A DNA stretch of 64,000 nucleotides, from positions 156,742-220,741 of the forward strand of contig NZ_BBLW01000007.1 of NCBI RefSeq assembly GCF_000971135.1, in the 5' to 3' direction. Positions 35,582 to 47,658 of this stretch are shown piece by piece. This stretch comes from Demequina phytophila (GTDB lineage Bacteria > Actinomycetota > Actinomycetes > Actinomycetales > Demequinaceae). The number at the start of each line of letters is the position of its first letter. Position 1 is the stretch's first letter. The position numbers and the translations under genes are program-made. The notes under the pieces were generated by a model. It worked only from the letters and a program-made list of their open reading frames with translations. It was not told the origin of the DNA and did not search any database.

Positions 35582-37312
35582 ATGACAGGCCCCTCCTCCA
35601 CCGTCGAGCAGCTGCTCCATCAGCAGCGCTCGTTCGAGGACGTCGGCGAGCCGCTCCACCGCACCACCTTCGTGGTGGTCGACCTCGAGACCACCGGCAC
35701 GTCCCCCACCACCGCGCGGATCACCGAGATCGGCGCGGTCAAGACGCGTGGCGGAGAGGTGGTCGGCGAGTTCCAGACCTTGGTGGACCCGGGCATGCCG
35801 ATCCCGCCGATGATCGTGGCGCTCACCGGCATCACCGACGCGATGCTCGTGGCCGCACCGCGCATCGAGGCGGTCCTCCCCGCGTTCCTCGAGTTCCTCG
35901 GGGACGCGGTGCTCGTCGCGCACAACGCACCGTTCGACACGGGGTTCCTGCGCGCGGCCTGCAAGGAGCACGGCTACCGCTGGCCGGGCAACCAGGTGGT
36001 CGACACCGTGACGCTCGCGCGCCGCGCCACCACCAAGGAGGAGGCACCGAACAAGAAGCTCTCGACGCTCGCACGGGTGTTCGGCACCACCGTGGAACCG
36101 AACCACCGTGCCCTCGAGGATGCTCGAGCGACCTCGGAGATCCTCCATCGCATGCTGGAACGCATCGCGGCGTTCGGCATCACGCACCGCGAGGATCTCG
36201 ACGCGCTCCGCAACCCCATGCCGGAGTCGATCAGGAAGAAGTCGGCCATGGCCGAGGGCGTGCCGCCCAAGCCTGGTGTGTACATCTTCCGCGGACCCCG
36301 CGGCGAGCGGCTCTATGTCGGCACGTCGAAGAACCTACGCTCCCGCGTGAAGTCGTACTTCACCACGGCGGAGCAGCGCCGCTCGATACGCGACATGCTC
36401 GAGCTCGCGGTCGGGGTCGACACCATCGTGTGCGCCACCGAGCTGGAGGCGAACGTCCGCGAGGTGCGGCTGATCGCGCAGTACAAGCCCCGCTACAACC
36501 GCCGGTCGGCACGTCCGGAGCGGACGGCTTGGGTGCGGCTCACCGACGAGCGCTACCCCCGGCTCGTGGTGTCGCGCGCGGTCTCGGGCCCCGAGGGCGC
36601 GCTGGGGCCCATGCGGTCGGGCGGCGACGCGCGGCTCGCCATCGAGGTGCTGCAGGGCGCGCTCGGCGTCCGCACCTGCACCACACGCCTCCCCATCGTG
36701 CCGCGGGCGGGCGCCCGCGCGTGCCTGCTGAAAGACCTGGGGGCGTGCGCGGCGCCCTGCGTGCGCGGCGCCGAGTCCGGCTACGACGCTACGGCGGACG
36801 GAGCACGCACGGCCCTTCACCGCGACCCCACCGCGGTCGTGGAGTCCGTCGCGCGCCAGATCTCGGAGCGCGCGGAGGCGCTCGACTACGAGCGTGCGGC
36901 GGAGTTGCGCGACGGGGTCAGCGCCGTGATCGACGGCGCGATGCGGGCGCAACGGCTGGCGGCGCTCGCCCGATGCGCGATCGTCGCCGTCCGGCGCGTC
37001 GGCGACGGGTGGGACGTGGCGGCCTTCCACGGCGGCGCGCTGGTGGGCTCGGAGCGCGTCAAGGACGGGGTGTGGGACGCGGCCGACCGCCTCCACACCC
37101 TCACCGGCGACCTCGGCATGGACCGCGAGGTGCTCATCGAGGAGCGGGAGCTCGTGTCCCGCTGGATCGAGACGCCCGGCACCCGACTGCTCTACGTCGA
37201 CGGCGAGTGGTCCAACCCGGTCGCAGGCGCGGGACGCCACGCCCGGTGGGTGGAGGCCCGCCTCGCGGACCGCACGGCACGACCGCTCACGCGAGGCCGC
37301 GAGGACCACTAG
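35582..37312 (+). CDS. DEDDh exonuclease fused to UvrC/Cho-like GIY-YIG nuclease
   Basis: 576 residues. N-terminal proofreading-type 3'-5' exonuclease: ExoI VVVDLETTGTSPTTARITEI, ExoII VLVAHNAPFDTGFL, ExoIII NHRALEDARATSEIL, giving the DEDDh set. Then a GIY-YIG nuclease: GVPPKPGVYIFRGPRGERLYVGTSKNL (middle part quoted across two segments) followed by LEANVREVRLIAQYKPRYN. A UVR-like helix (ISERAEALDYERAAELRDGV) comes near residue 445. It resembles M. tuberculosis Rv2191; a DNA repair role is inferred. ATG 7 nt after TACCGT (35569-35574), leaderless. The helix-hairpin-helix tail of true UvrC is missing. Confidence 0.87.
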   Translation: MTGPSSTVEQLLHQQRSFEDVGEPLHRTTFVVVDLETTGTSPTTARITEIGAVKTRGGEVVGEFQTLVDPGMPIPPMIVALTGITDAMLVAAPRIEAVLPAFLEFLGDAVLVAHNAPFDTGFLRAACKEHGYRWPGNQVVDTVTLARRATTKEEAPNKKLSTLARVFGTTVEPNHRALEDARATSEILHRMLERIAAFGITHREDLDALRNPMPESIRKKSAMAEGVPPKPGVYIFRGPRGERLYVGTSKNLRSRVKSYFTTAEQRRSIRDMLELAVGVDTIVCATELEANVREVRLIAQYKPRYNRRSARPERTAWVRLTDERYPRLVVSRAVSGPEGALGPMRSGGDARLAIEVLQGALGVRTCTTRLPIVPRAGARACLLKDLGACAAPCVRGAESGYDATADGARTALHRDPTAVVESVARQISERAEALDYERAAELRDGVSAVIDGAMRAQRLAALARCAIVAVRRVGDGWDVAAFHGGALVGSERVKDGVWDAADRLHTLTGDLGMDREVLIEERELVSRWIETPGTRLLYVDGEWSNPVAGAGRHARWVEARLADRTARPLTRGREDH

Positions 37313-37331
37313 TCCCGGAGCCCCCGGCGGG

Positions 37332-38372
37332 TCAGGACTGCGTCGCCGCGACCCATCGGTCGAGCACGTTCGCCGCGGCGCCGGAGTCGACCGCCCGTGC
37401 GGCGTGCTCGAGGCCCGCCTCGAAGCGCTCGACCAGCGTGCCGCTCGACGTGCCGGGCAACGTCGCGTCCGCGACCAGGCCCGACGCGGCGTTGAGCAGC
37501 ACCGTGTCGCGCACCGGCCCGGTGGACCCTGCCAGCACGTGGCGCACCACCGCGGCGTTCTCCTCGGCCTCGCCACCCCTCAGGTCGTCGATCGTGATGC
37601 GATCGAGCCCCAGGTCGGCGACCGGATCGAGCCGGAGCTCCGTGACGCCACCGCCGCGGACCTCCCAGACGGTGGCGGCGCCCGTCGGGGCGAGCTCGTC
37701 GAGACCGTCGTCACCGTGGAACACCAGCGCCTCGCGCCCCTGGGCGGCGATGACGCCCGCGAGCACGGGCGAGACCCGCAGCGACGACGACCCGATCGCC
37801 GTCGCCTCGGGCTGGGCGGGGTTCGTGAGCGGCCCGAGGATGTTGAGCGTCGTGGGAATGCCGAGCTCCTTACGGATAGGCATCGCGAATCGCATCGCGG
37901 GGTGGAACACCTGCGCGAAGCAGAAGGTGATGCCCACCTCGGTCGCGAGCTCCTTCACCCGTTCGACGGGGAGGTCGAGACGCACGCCGAGCGCGCCCAG
38001 GACGTCCGCCGAGCCCGACTTCGACGTGGCGGCGCGGTTGCCGTGCTTCACCACGGTGGGGCCGGCACCCGCGATCACGATCGACGCCATGGTCGAGATG
38101 TTGACCGTGTGCGCGCCGTCGCCGCCGGTCCCGACGATGTCGACCGTGCGACCGGGCACCTCGAAGCGCACCGCGTGCGCAAGCATCGCGGCGGCAAGGC
38201 CGGCCACCTCCTCGGGCGTCTCGCGCTTGACGCGGAGCGCGGCGAGGAAGGCACCCATCACCACAGGCGAGGCCGAGTCCGTGAGGACCAGGTCCATCAC
38301 CGCGCCGGTCTCCTCGGCCGTGAGGTCCTCGTGCTCGACGAGGCGCGCCAGCAGGTCCTGCAGCGTCGGCAT
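37332..38372 (-). CDS. trpD: anthranilate phosphoribosyltransferase
   Basis: 346 residues; second step of tryptophan synthesis (anthranilate + PRPP). PRPP and Mg sites: VDIVGTGGDGAHTVNIST near residue 77, KHGNRAATSKSGSADVLGAL, LGIPTTLNILGPLTNPA, and GLDELAPTG. ATG 38372 has GGAGCCC upstream. It follows the receiver-protein gene after 10 bp, so they share a transcript. No other trp genes lie in the window, the same isolated trpD placement as in mycobacteria (Rv2192c). Confidence 0.92.
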   Translation of the reverse strand: MPTLQDLLARLVEHEDLTAEETGAVMDLVLTDSASPVVMGAFLAALRVKRETPEEVAGLAAAMLAHAVRFEVPGRTVDIVGTGGDGAHTVNISTMASIVIAGAGPTVVKHGNRAATSKSGSADVLGALGVRLDLPVERVKELATEVGITFCFAQVFHPAMRFAMPIRKELGIPTTLNILGPLTNPAQPEATAIGSSSLRVSPVLAGVIAAQGREALVFHGDDGLDELAPTGAATVWEVRGGGVTELRLDPVADLGLDRITIDDLRGGEAEENAAVVRHVLAGSTGPVRDTVLLNAASGLVADATLPGTSSGTLVERFEAGLEHAARAVDSGAAANVLDRWVAATQS

Positions 38373-38382
38373 CGCCGGGCTC

Positions 38383-38805
38383 CTAGGCGGTTGCGGGCGC
38401 GAAGAACGCGTCGACCGCGTCGCGCACCACGAACGGGTCGAGCGGGTGCGACACCGCGGCGTCGGCCTCGGACCACGTGGCGAGCCACGCATCGCCGGGG
38501 CGCCCGACGAGCAGCAGGATCGGCGGCAGCACGTACAGCTCGTGCCGCATCTGGCGCGCGATTGCCATGCCGCCGACCTTCGCGGCCTCACCGTCGAGGA
38601 TCACCAGGTCGAACTCCGAGGAGTCCACGGCGTCGATGACGGCCGCGTGCGTCGCGGTCTCCGTCCACTCGATCGGTCGACCATGGGTGGTGGGGCCCAC
38701 CGCGAAGCGCACCTTCTCGCGCACGTTGCGATCGTCGCTGTACAGGAGGATGCGAGCCTTGCGGACGACCACGTCCCCGGACTCGTGCTTGACCACGTCG
38801 CTCAT
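38383..38805 (-). CDS. orphan response-regulator receiver protein
   Basis: 140 residues, a single CheY-like domain: acidic pair in ARILLYSDDRNVREKV, phosphoacceptor Asp in DLVILDGEAAKVGG, and the beta5 end as SHPLDPFVVRD, where the usual Lys of the K-P motif is replaced by His. No output domain or kinase nearby. It may be a pseudo-receiver that does not depend on phosphorylation (inference). Co-transcribed with trpD downstream. Confidence 0.75.
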   Translation of the reverse strand: MSDVVKHESGDVVVRKARILLYSDDRNVREKVRFAVGPTTHGRPIEWTETATHAAVIDAVDSSEFDLVILDGEAAKVGGMAIARQMRHELYVLPPILLLVGRPGDAWLATWSEADAAVSHPLDPFVVRDAVDAFFAPATA

Positions 38806-38971
38806 GGCGCCCATTCTGGCACGAGACCAGGCCCGGTCCGCCCCGCGTCGCCCCTCCGGACGCGCCCCGGGCACCCGGTGCCTGCCGACCCCGCTCGCCG
38901 ACGGGAACACACGGCGACCTTCGGCCGTTGGATGGTGAGTCCCGGGTGCTCCGTACGCTTTAATGGGACCT

Positions 38972-39601
38972 ATGTCCCACGCCACGACTGCGCCGTCGCC
39001 CATCCACGCGACCCGGCCCAATCAGGTAGCCGTCGGCACCATCGTGTGGCTGAGCTCCGAGCTGATGTTCTTCGCGGGTCTTTTCGCGATGTACTTCACC
39101 CTCAGGGCTCAGGTTCCCGAGGTCTGGGCCGACAAGACCGAGCTGCTGAACATCCCCTTCGCCCTCGCCAACACCACCGTCCTGGTGCTGTCCTCCTTCA
39201 CCGCCCAGGCGGGCGTGTGGGCGGCCGAGCGCTACCAGCGCCGCCGCACCGGCAAGCTGTACCAGGTGAAGGGCTGGGGCATGCATGAGTGGTTCGTGCT
39301 CACCTACATCATGGGCTCGGTGTTCATCGCCGGCCAGGTGTACGAGTACGCGATGCTCATCTCGGAGGGCCTGACGATCTCGTCCAGCCCCTACGGCTCC
39401 GTGTTCTACCTGACCACCGGCTTCCACGGCCTCCACGTGCTCGGCGGCCTCATCGCCATGCTGTTCGTCCTCGCGCGCTCGTTCGCGGCGAAGAAGTTCG
39501 GCACGCACGAGGCGACCACCACCATCGTGGTCTCGTACTACTGGCACTTCGTCGACGTGGTGTGGATCGCGCTGTTCGCCGTGATCTACCTGATCCAGTA
39601 A
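38972..39601 (+). CDS. ctaE: cytochrome c oxidase subunit III
   Basis: 209 residues, about five membrane spans, starting THRPN-like sequence ([20 protein letters not shown]), with [35 protein letters not shown] and [19 protein letters not shown]. Part of the aa3 oxidase of the bcc-aa3 supercomplex. Two ATGs (38963 and 38972); the first overlaps the TTTAAT box at 38959-38964, so 38972 is preferred, 7 nt after it. First gene of ctaE-qcrC-qcrA-qcrB. Confidence 0.92.
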   Translation: MSHATTAPSPIHATRPNQVAVGTIVWLSSELMFFAGLFAMYFTLRAQVPEVWADKTELLNIPFALANTTVLVLSSFTAQAGVWAAERYQRRRTGKLYQVKGWGMHEWFVLTYIMGSVFIAGQVYEYAMLISEGLTISSSPYGSVFYLTTGFHGLHVLGGLIAMLFVLARSFAAKKFGTHEATTTIVVSYYWHFVDVVWIALFAVIYLIQ

Positions 39602-39613
39602 GGGCTGATCACA

Positions 39614-40399
39614 GTGAACGCACTCGCACGTCACCGCTACCACCGCGCCGCGCCGGTGGTCCTCGTCCTCCTTCTCCTCGCGCTCATCGCCGGCGTCGCC
39701 GCCGCGGTGTCCACCGCATCGTCGGCCCAGGCCACCACGGCCACCGCCGACGACGTGACCGAGGGTCAGAAGCTCTTCGCCGCCAACTGCGCGACCTGCC
39801 ACGGCATGGACGCCCAGGGCACGGACGGCGTCGCCCCCTCGCTCGTGGGCGTGGGCGCCGCCGCCGTCGACTTCCAGGTCGGCACGGGCCGCATGCCCAT
39901 GCAGCAGTCCGGCCCGCAGGCCCGCGCCAAGGCCCCGCAGTTCTCCCAGGAGGAGATCTCGCAGCTCGCCGCGTACGTCGCGTCGCTCGGCGCCGGCCCC
40001 GCCATCCCGACCGAGGAGCAGGTCGATCCCGCGCTCGGCGACCCGGCGAACGGCATGGAGCTGTTCCGCACCAACTGCGCCATGTGCCACGGCTCGGTCG
40101 GCGGCGGCGGCGCCCTCACGCAGGGCAAGTACGCGCCGAACCTCTGGGAGACCACGCCCACCCACATCTACGAGGCGATGCTCACCGGCCCGCAGTCCAT
40201 GCCGGTGTTCAACGACGCCAACATCGACCCGGAGGGCAAGCGCGACATCATCGCCTACCTCAAGGCGCAGGACGAGGGCTCGCCGGGCGGTCTCCGCCTC
40301 GGCACCATCGGCCCCGTCGCCGAGGGCATGTGGGGGTGGCTCGTCGCCCTCGGACTCATCATCGCCAGCACCGTGTGGATTGGAAGCCGTTCTTCATGA
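39614..40399 (+). CDS. qcrC: menaquinol-cytochrome c reductase dihaem cytochrome c subunit
   Basis: 261 residues. N-terminal membrane anchor, then two cytochrome c domains with CATCH (near residue 59) and CAMCH (near 153), and Met ligand regions (GRMPMQ, QSMPVF). A C-terminal span GWLVALGLIIASTVWIG anchors it. The fused dihaem c subunit replaces a soluble cytochrome c and passes electrons from the bc complex to the aa3 oxidase. GTG start with AAGGGCTG upstream; 12-bp gap after ctaE; its TGA overlaps the qcrA ATG. Confidence 0.92.
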   Translation: MNALARHRYHRAAPVVLVLLLLALIAGVAAAVSTASSAQATTATADDVTEGQKLFAANCATCHGMDAQGTDGVAPSLVGVGAAAVDFQVGTGRMPMQQSGPQARAKAPQFSQEEISQLAAYVASLGAGPAIPTEEQVDPALGDPANGMELFRTNCAMCHGSVGGGGALTQGKYAPNLWETTPTHIYEAMLTGPQSMPVFNDANIDPEGKRDIIAYLKAQDEGSPGGLRLGTIGPVAEGMWGWLVALGLIIASTVWIGSRSS

Positions 40400-41478
40400 G
40401 CACCACTGAGAACTCGACCGGGCACGGCCCCGAGGGCTCGGAGACCACCAACGGCTTCGAGAACCCGGGCATGCCCTACCACCGTCCGCGCCGCGCGGAC
40501 GTGGACCCCAAGGCCGACAAGAAGGCCGAGCGCCAGGTGGCCGCGCTCTTCGGCGTGTCGATCATCGGCACCGTCGTCGCCATCGGCTCGTACATGGCGC
40601 TCGACATGACGGACGAGATCGACTCGATCCGGTTCGTCAACATGGCGATCGGCCTCGGCATCTTCCTCGCCATGATGGGCATCGGCCTCGGCGCGATCCA
40701 CTGGGCCAAGACCCTCATGCGCGACCACGAGATGGTCGAGGAGCGCCACGCCCTCCGCTCGTCCGACGAGTCCCGCGAGGGTGCGATCCAGAACCTCAAG
40801 GACGGCGCCGAGGACTCCGGCCTGGGCGGCGTCAAGCGCCGCCCCGTGCTGGTCGGCTCGATGCTGACCGCGCTCCTCGCCGCTCCCCTGGCGATCCTGT
40901 GGCCGCAGATCGGCAACATGGGCGCCGACTGGAACACGTCGAACTTCGGCCACACCATGTGGCGCAAGGGCATGAAGCTGACGCGCGACCCCGACGGCAC
41001 ACCCATCAAGGCGTCGGACGTCACCATCGGCTCCGCGTTCCACGTGATCCCCGAGGGCCTCAACGAGCTCGAGCACGGCAAGATCGAGGAGAAGGCCAAG
41101 GCCGTCGTCCTCCTGCTCCGTCTCGACCCGCGCGACCTCAACCTGCAGCCGGGCCGCGAGGACTGGTCCTTCGACGGCATCATCGCCTTCTCGAAGATCT
41201 GCACGCACGTCGGCTGCCCCGTGGCGCTGTACGAGCAGCAGACCCACCACCTGCTGTGCCCGTGCCACCAGTCGACGTTCGACGTTGCCAACGGCGCGAA
41301 GGTGGTCTTCGGTCCCGCGAAGCGTCCGCTCCCGCAGCTGCCGATCACGGTCGACGACGAGGGCTACATCATCGCGCAGAGCGACTTCCACGAGCCGATC
41401 GGCCCGTCCTACTGGACGCGCCTCAAGGACACCTCCGACGGCCTGCACGCCGATGAGACCGAGGGGAGCAGCCACTGA
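40396..41478 (+). CDS. qcrA: menaquinol-cytochrome c reductase Rieske iron-sulfur subunit
   Basis: 360 residues. A hydrophilic N-terminus and three membrane spans (actinobacterial type) precede the periplasmic Rieske domain with the 2Fe-2S ligands CTHVGC and CPCHQSTF. Transfers electrons from menaquinol to the cytochrome c subunit. ATG overlaps the qcrC stop (ATGA) and its own stop overlaps the qcrB start by one base, so the three are translationally coupled. Confidence 0.93.
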   Translation: MSTTENSTGHGPEGSETTNGFENPGMPYHRPRRADVDPKADKKAERQVAALFGVSIIGTVVAIGSYMALDMTDEIDSIRFVNMAIGLGIFLAMMGIGLGAIHWAKTLMRDHEMVEERHALRSSDESREGAIQNLKDGAEDSGLGGVKRRPVLVGSMLTALLAAPLAILWPQIGNMGADWNTSNFGHTMWRKGMKLTRDPDGTPIKASDVTIGSAFHVIPEGLNELEHGKIEEKAKAVVLLLRLDPRDLNLQPGREDWSFDGIIAFSKICTHVGCPVALYEQQTHHLLCPCHQSTFDVANGAKVVFGPAKRPLPQLPITVDDEGYIIAQSDFHEPIGPSYWTRLKDTSDGLHADETEGSSH

Positions 41479-43100
41479 TGGGCGCTCGCGTCAACGCCGC
41501 CGCCTCCGGCACGGCCAACTGGGTCGACGAGCGCACCTCGATCGGCGGCTTCGTCAAGTTCTTCGCCCGCAAGCTCTTCCCCGACCACTGGTCGTTCATG
41601 CTGGGCGAGATCGCGCTGTACTCGTTCATCGTCCTGCTGCTGTCGGGCGTGTTCCTCACGGCGTTCTTCGTCCCGTCGATGACGATCGTCACCTACGACG
41701 GCCCGCTCGCGACCATGCAGGGCGTGGAGATGTCGGAGGCCTTCGCCTCGACGCTGCACATGTCGTTCGAGGTCCCCGGCGGCCTACTCATGCGCCAGAT
41801 CCACCACTGGTCGGCGCTGCTGTTCACCGCGGCGATCGTCACCCACATGGCTCGCGTGTTCTTCACCGGCGCGTTCCGCAAGCCGCGCGAGCTCAACTGG
41901 CTCGTCGGCTTCACGCTGATGATCCTGTCGCTCGCGGCGGGCTTCTCGGGCTACTCGCTCCCCGACGACGTGCTCTCCGGCAACGGCCTGCGCATCATCG
42001 AGGGCGTCACCCGCTCGATCCCGATCGTCGGCGAGTACATCTCGTACTGGATCTTCGGCGGCGAGTTCCCCGGTGAGATCCTCATCCCCCGCCTGTTCAC
42101 CATGCACATCCTGCTCGTGCCGGGCCTGATCCTCGTGCTGATCGCGCTGCACCTGTTCCTGGTGTTCCTGCACAAGCACACGCAGTACCCGGGCGGCGGC
42201 CGCAAGCACACCAACGTCGTGGGCCTGCCCCTCTTCCCCGTGTACACCGCGAAGGCCGGCGGCTTCTTCTTCGTCGTCTTCGGCATCGTCGCGCTCGTCG
42301 CGGCCCTCTTCACCATCAACCCGGTGTGGAACTACGGCCCCTACGACCCGTCCCCGGTCTCGGCCGGCACACAGCCCGACTGGTACATCCTCTTCGTCGA
42401 CGGCGCCCTGCGCCTGATGCCGGGCTGGCTGTTCGACGTCATCCCGATGGAGTGGGAGTTCTGGGGCTACACGCTGTCGCTGAACCTCCTCATCCCCGCG
42501 CTGATCATGCCGGGGCTGTTCTTCGGGTTCGTGGCGCTGTACCCGTGGATCGAGGCGTGGGCCACGGGCGACCGCGGCGAGAAGCACGTGCTCGACCGCC
42601 CGCGCAACGCTCCGGTCCGCACCGGCATCGGCGTCGCCCTCATCACGTTCTACGTGGTGCTGGTGATGGAGGGTTCGAACGACATCATCGCGAACCTGTT
42701 CCACCTGTCGCTCAACGACCTCACCTACTTCTTCCGGATCGGCATCTTCGTGCTCCCGGTGATCGCGTTCTGGATCACCCGCCGCATCTGCTTCGGCCTC
42801 CAGCGCAAGGACCGCGAGCTGGTGCTCCACGGCAAGGAGACCGGCCGGATCGTGCGTCACGAGCACGGCGAGTACGTCGAGGTCCACGAGCCGCTCACCG
42901 ACCAGGAGCGCTGGCTGCTCGTCTCCTACGACGACATCGCCCCGCTCGAGATCGAGGACGAGTACAACGACCGCGGAGTGCGCCGCAAGGGCTACCGGTG
43001 GGACCGCTTCAAGAAGTGGCTGTCGCACCTGTACTTCGAGAAGCGCATCTCCCCGGTCACCCCCGAGGAGCTCGAGGCCGCGCAGCACGAGCACCACTAG
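41478..43100 (+). CDS. qcrB: menaquinol-cytochrome c reductase cytochrome b subunit
   Basis: 540 residues. Cytochrome b core with haem-ligand histidines in [19 protein letters not shown] and [40 protein letters not shown], and the Qo motif [12 protein letters not shown] in place of the PEWY of other bacteria, as usual for this branch. The charged C-terminal extension of about 120 residues (to EAAQHEHH) is also typical of actinobacteria. Last gene of the operon, followed by a terminator. Confidence 0.93.
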   Translation: MGARVNAAASGTANWVDERTSIGGFVKFFARKLFPDHWSFMLGEIALYSFIVLLLSGVFLTAFFVPSMTIVTYDGPLATMQGVEMSEAFASTLHMSFEVPGGLLMRQIHHWSALLFTAAIVTHMARVFFTGAFRKPRELNWLVGFTLMILSLAAGFSGYSLPDDVLSGNGLRIIEGVTRSIPIVGEYISYWIFGGEFPGEILIPRLFTMHILLVPGLILVLIALHLFLVFLHKHTQYPGGGRKHTNVVGLPLFPVYTAKAGGFFFVVFGIVALVAALFTINPVWNYGPYDPSPVSAGTQPDWYILFVDGALRLMPGWLFDVIPMEWEFWGYTLSLNLLIPALIMPGLFFGFVALYPWIEAWATGDRGEKHVLDRPRNAPVRTGIGVALITFYVVLVMEGSNDIIANLFHLSLNDLTYFFRIGIFVLPVIAFWITRRICFGLQRKDRELVLHGKETGRIVRHEHGEYVEVHEPLTDQERWLLVSYDDIAPLEIEDEYNDRGVRRKGYRWDRFKKWLSHLYFEKRISPVTPEELEAAQHEHH

Positions 43101-43114
43101 CAGCACCGTCCGCG

Positions 43115-43145
43115 AGGGGCGTCCGGCATCCGCCGGGCGCCCCTT
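43115..43145 (+). terminator. terminator of ctaE-qcrCAB
   Basis: Arms AGGGGCGTCCGG (43115-43126) and CCGGGCGCCCCTT (43133-43145), one G-U pair, 6-nt loop, 14 bp after the qcrB stop. Confidence 0.7.
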
Positions 43146-43167
43146 CGGCGTTGCCGGGGTCCGGCAG

Positions 43168-43179
43168 GGGGACGATGCG
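43168..43179 (+). repeat. dispersed 10-mer GGGACGATGC, intergenic copy
   Basis: GGGGACGATGCG between the qcr terminator and the superoxide dismutase promoter. Confidence 0.7.
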
Positions 43180-43357
43180 GCCGCCGGATCTCCCCCCGGC
43201 GCAACCTCCGCACCGGACGCCGGAATTCCCTGGCAGCCGCCGAGGTTGTCACCCGTGTCCCACCTCGCTCCGACCCGCGCCTGTCGCTAGGCTCGGAGCG
43301 TTCCCGGAAACCCGGCCGCGCCGTGCATCCACGCCGCGGCCCGACCTTGGAGGAAGA

Positions 43358-43978
43358 ATGGCCGACTACACGCTGCCGGACCTCTCGTACGACTACGGCG
43401 CCCTCGACCCGCACATCGCGGGCCAGATCATGGAGCTCCACCACAGCAAGCACCACGCCGCGTACGTGGCCGGCGCGAACACCGCGCTCGAGAAGATGGC
43501 GGGCGCGCGCGACAGCGGCGACTTCGGCGCCATCGCGGGGCTCGAGAAGGCGCTGGCCTTCAACCTCGGCGGCCACATCAACCACTCGATCTTCTGGACC
43601 AACCTGTCCCCCGAGGGCGGCGACAAGCCCGAGGGCGAGCTCGCGGCGGCGATCGACGAGCACTTCGGTTCGTTCGACGGCTTCCGCGCGCACTTCACCA
43701 ACAACGCGATGACCATCATGGGCTCCGGCTGGTCGATCCTCGCGTGGGACGCGCTCGGCAAGAAGCTCGTGATCGTCCAGCTGTACGACCAGCAGGGCAA
43801 CGTGCCCGTGGGCCTGGTCCCGCTGCTCATGCTCGACATGTGGGAGCACGCGTTCTACCTGCAGTACAAGAACGTCAAGGCGGACTACGTCAGCGCCTGG
43901 TGGAACGTGGTCGACTGGGGCAACGTCGGCCAGCGATTCGCCAACGCGACCGCCGCGCAGGGTCTCATCACCCTCTAA
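43358..43978 (+). CDS. sodA: superoxide dismutase (Mn/Fe family)
   Basis: 206 residues. Metal ligands in [25 protein letters not shown], and [11 protein letters not shown] (Asp and His); [12 protein letters not shown] and DQQGNVPVG supply the family's second-shell residues. Removes superoxide in the cytoplasm, fitting its place beside respiratory genes. Strong GGAGGAAGA site before ATG. A TAGGCT -10-like box at 43288-43293 would give a leader of about 60 nt. The metal (Mn or Fe) is not decided here. Confidence 0.92.
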   Translation: MADYTLPDLSYDYGALDPHIAGQIMELHHSKHHAAYVAGANTALEKMAGARDSGDFGAIAGLEKALAFNLGGHINHSIFWTNLSPEGGDKPEGELAAAIDEHFGSFDGFRAHFTNNAMTIMGSGWSILAWDALGKKLVIVQLYDQQGNVPVGLVPLLMLDMWEHAFYLQYKNVKADYVSAWWNVVDWGNVGQRFANATAAQGLITL

Positions 43979-44000
43979 GGCGACCCGCGCATCGTCCTCA

Positions 44001-44030
44001 GGGGCGGCCTCCCTCCCGGGAGGCCGCCCC
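44001..44030 (+). terminator. terminator of superoxide dismutase gene
   Basis: Perfect 13-bp arms GGGGCGGCCTCCC and GGGAGGCCGCCCC with loop TCCC. A 9-base relative of the dispersed motif, GCATCGTCC, lies just before it at 43989-43997. Confidence 0.8.
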
Positions 44031-44087
44031 TTCGCCGTGCCCGGTCCGCTCTCGCGCCCACACCAGGCGCGACGCTACGGTGAGAGC

Positions 44088-44771
44088 ATGTCTACCGACG
44101 CCGCGCGGCACCGGCCCATGCTGTGGATGCTCCTCGCGACGCTCGTGGCGCTGCAGTTCGGCTACCCCATCACGTTCGCCGGCCGCGGGTGGACGCTGAT
44201 CTATCTGCTCATCTACATCGGGGTGGTCGCCTTCAGCATCAGCCGCGCCAACGAGGACAGGCGGCGCAGGTGGCCGCTGTTCGTCGCGTCGCTCTCGCTC
44301 GTGGGCGGCGCGAGCTGGTTCGCCGCACAGCAGGACGACGCGCGGGCGGCGGCCGCCATGCTCGCCGGGGTCGGCCTGCTGCAGCTGTGCCTCGTCGTGA
44401 CGCTCTTCGGCTCCCTCATGCGGCCTCCGGCACGCGCCCGCACCGTCGACCTGCTGCTGGTCGCGATCTGCGCCTACCTCCTCCTGGGAGGCGTGTTCGG
44501 CGCCCTGTCCGCCCTGCTCGAGCACGCGGATGCCGGAAGCTTCCTCGACCCCAACGGCGGCGCCCTCACGTGGCAGGCGCTCCTGTACGGCAGCTATGTG
44601 ACGCTGGCGACGCTGGGGTTCGGGGACATCGTGCCGGTCGCGCCGTGGGCGCGGTCCCTCTGGTCCTTCGAAGCGGTGGTGGGGACGCTGTTCGTGGCGG
44701 TCGTGATCTCACGCCTGGTCGGGGTCGCGGGGCTCGCGGCGCGCGACACACGTCCCCGCGACGACGACTGA
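44088..44771 (+). CDS. K+-channel-like membrane protein (Ion_trans_2 pore)
   Basis: 227 residues, six hydrophobic spans with a pore loop between the last two: YGSYVTLATLGFGDIVPVAP, in which the selectivity filter reads TLGFGD rather than TVGYGD. No S4 arginine ladder and no C-terminal RCK or cyclic-nucleotide domain. Probably a potassium or non-selective cation channel. ATG 6 nt after TACGGT (44076-44081), leaderless. Converges with the UvrA-like gene with 4 bp between stops. Confidence 0.8.
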   Translation: MSTDAARHRPMLWMLLATLVALQFGYPITFAGRGWTLIYLLIYIGVVAFSISRANEDRRRRWPLFVASLSLVGGASWFAAQQDDARAAAAMLAGVGLLQLCLVVTLFGSLMRPPARARTVDLLLVAICAYLLLGGVFGALSALLEHADAGSFLDPNGGALTWQALLYGSYVTLATLGFGDIVPVAPWARSLWSFEAVVGTLFVAVVISRLVGVAGLAARDTRPRDDD

Positions 44772-44775
44772 CGCG

Positions 44776-47157
<2,382 letters not shown>

Positions 47158-47195
47158 GGCACCGACACGGCGCCGGGAGCCGTGCCGGGAACGCG

Positions 47196-47231
47196 GCAGC
47201 GGCCCGCCCCCTGTCGGGGACGGGCCGCTGC
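47196..47231 (-). terminator. terminator of ctaC-ctaD-ctaF
   Basis: Arms GCAGCGGCCCGCCCC (47196-47210) and GGGGACGGGCCGCTGC (47216-47231), nearly perfect, just past the ctaF stop. Confidence 0.75.
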
Positions 47232-47244
47232 GAGAACCCGGAGG

Positions 47245-47646
47245 TCAGTGCGCGTGCTGGCCGCGCGAGTACTCCATGACCCAGCCGACCAGGCCGATCA
47301 CGGCGAGCACGCCGGCCGGGGCCATGATCCACCAGTCGACCGCCGCGGCGACGAACACCAGGGCGGCGCCGGCGCCGCACACCAGCGGCCACCAGCTCCA
47401 CGGGGCGAACACGCCCTGCTCGCCGGCGTCCTCGGAGATCTCCGCGTCAAGACGGTCCTCGGCGCGCTGGCCGTGACGCCGCTCGAGCATCTTGAAGTAG
47501 ATGGCGACCATGCCGAACATGCCGCCGGTGAGGTAGATCGCGAGGAACCCGACCCACTCGGACCAGTGGGTGAAGATGCCGTACGCCGTGCCCGCCAGGA
47601 AGAAGAACAGGGCGGGGACGATGAAGACGTTGGCTTCGGTACGCAA
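47245..47646 (-). CDS. ctaF: cytochrome c oxidase subunit IV (actinobacterial)
   Basis: 133 residues, four hydrophobic spans (VFIVPALFFFLAGTAYGIFT; FLAIYLTGGMFGMVAIYF; WPLVCGAGAALVFVAA; PAGVLAVIGLVGWVM). This is the small actinobacterial aa3 accessory subunit. Start is TTG 47646, supported by AAGGAG on the complement (47656-47661 area) and by family starts such as MRTEANVF. Third gene of the ctaC-ctaD-ctaF set; 12-bp gap to ctaD. Confidence 0.87.
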   Translation of the reverse strand: MRTEANVFIVPALFFFLAGTAYGIFTHWSEWVGFLAIYLTGGMFGMVAIYFKMLERRHGQRAEDRLDAEISEDAGEQGVFAPWSWWPLVCGAGAALVFVAAAVDWWIMAPAGVLAVIGLVGWVMEYSRGQHAH

Positions 47647-47658
47647 CGGTCGTTCTCC

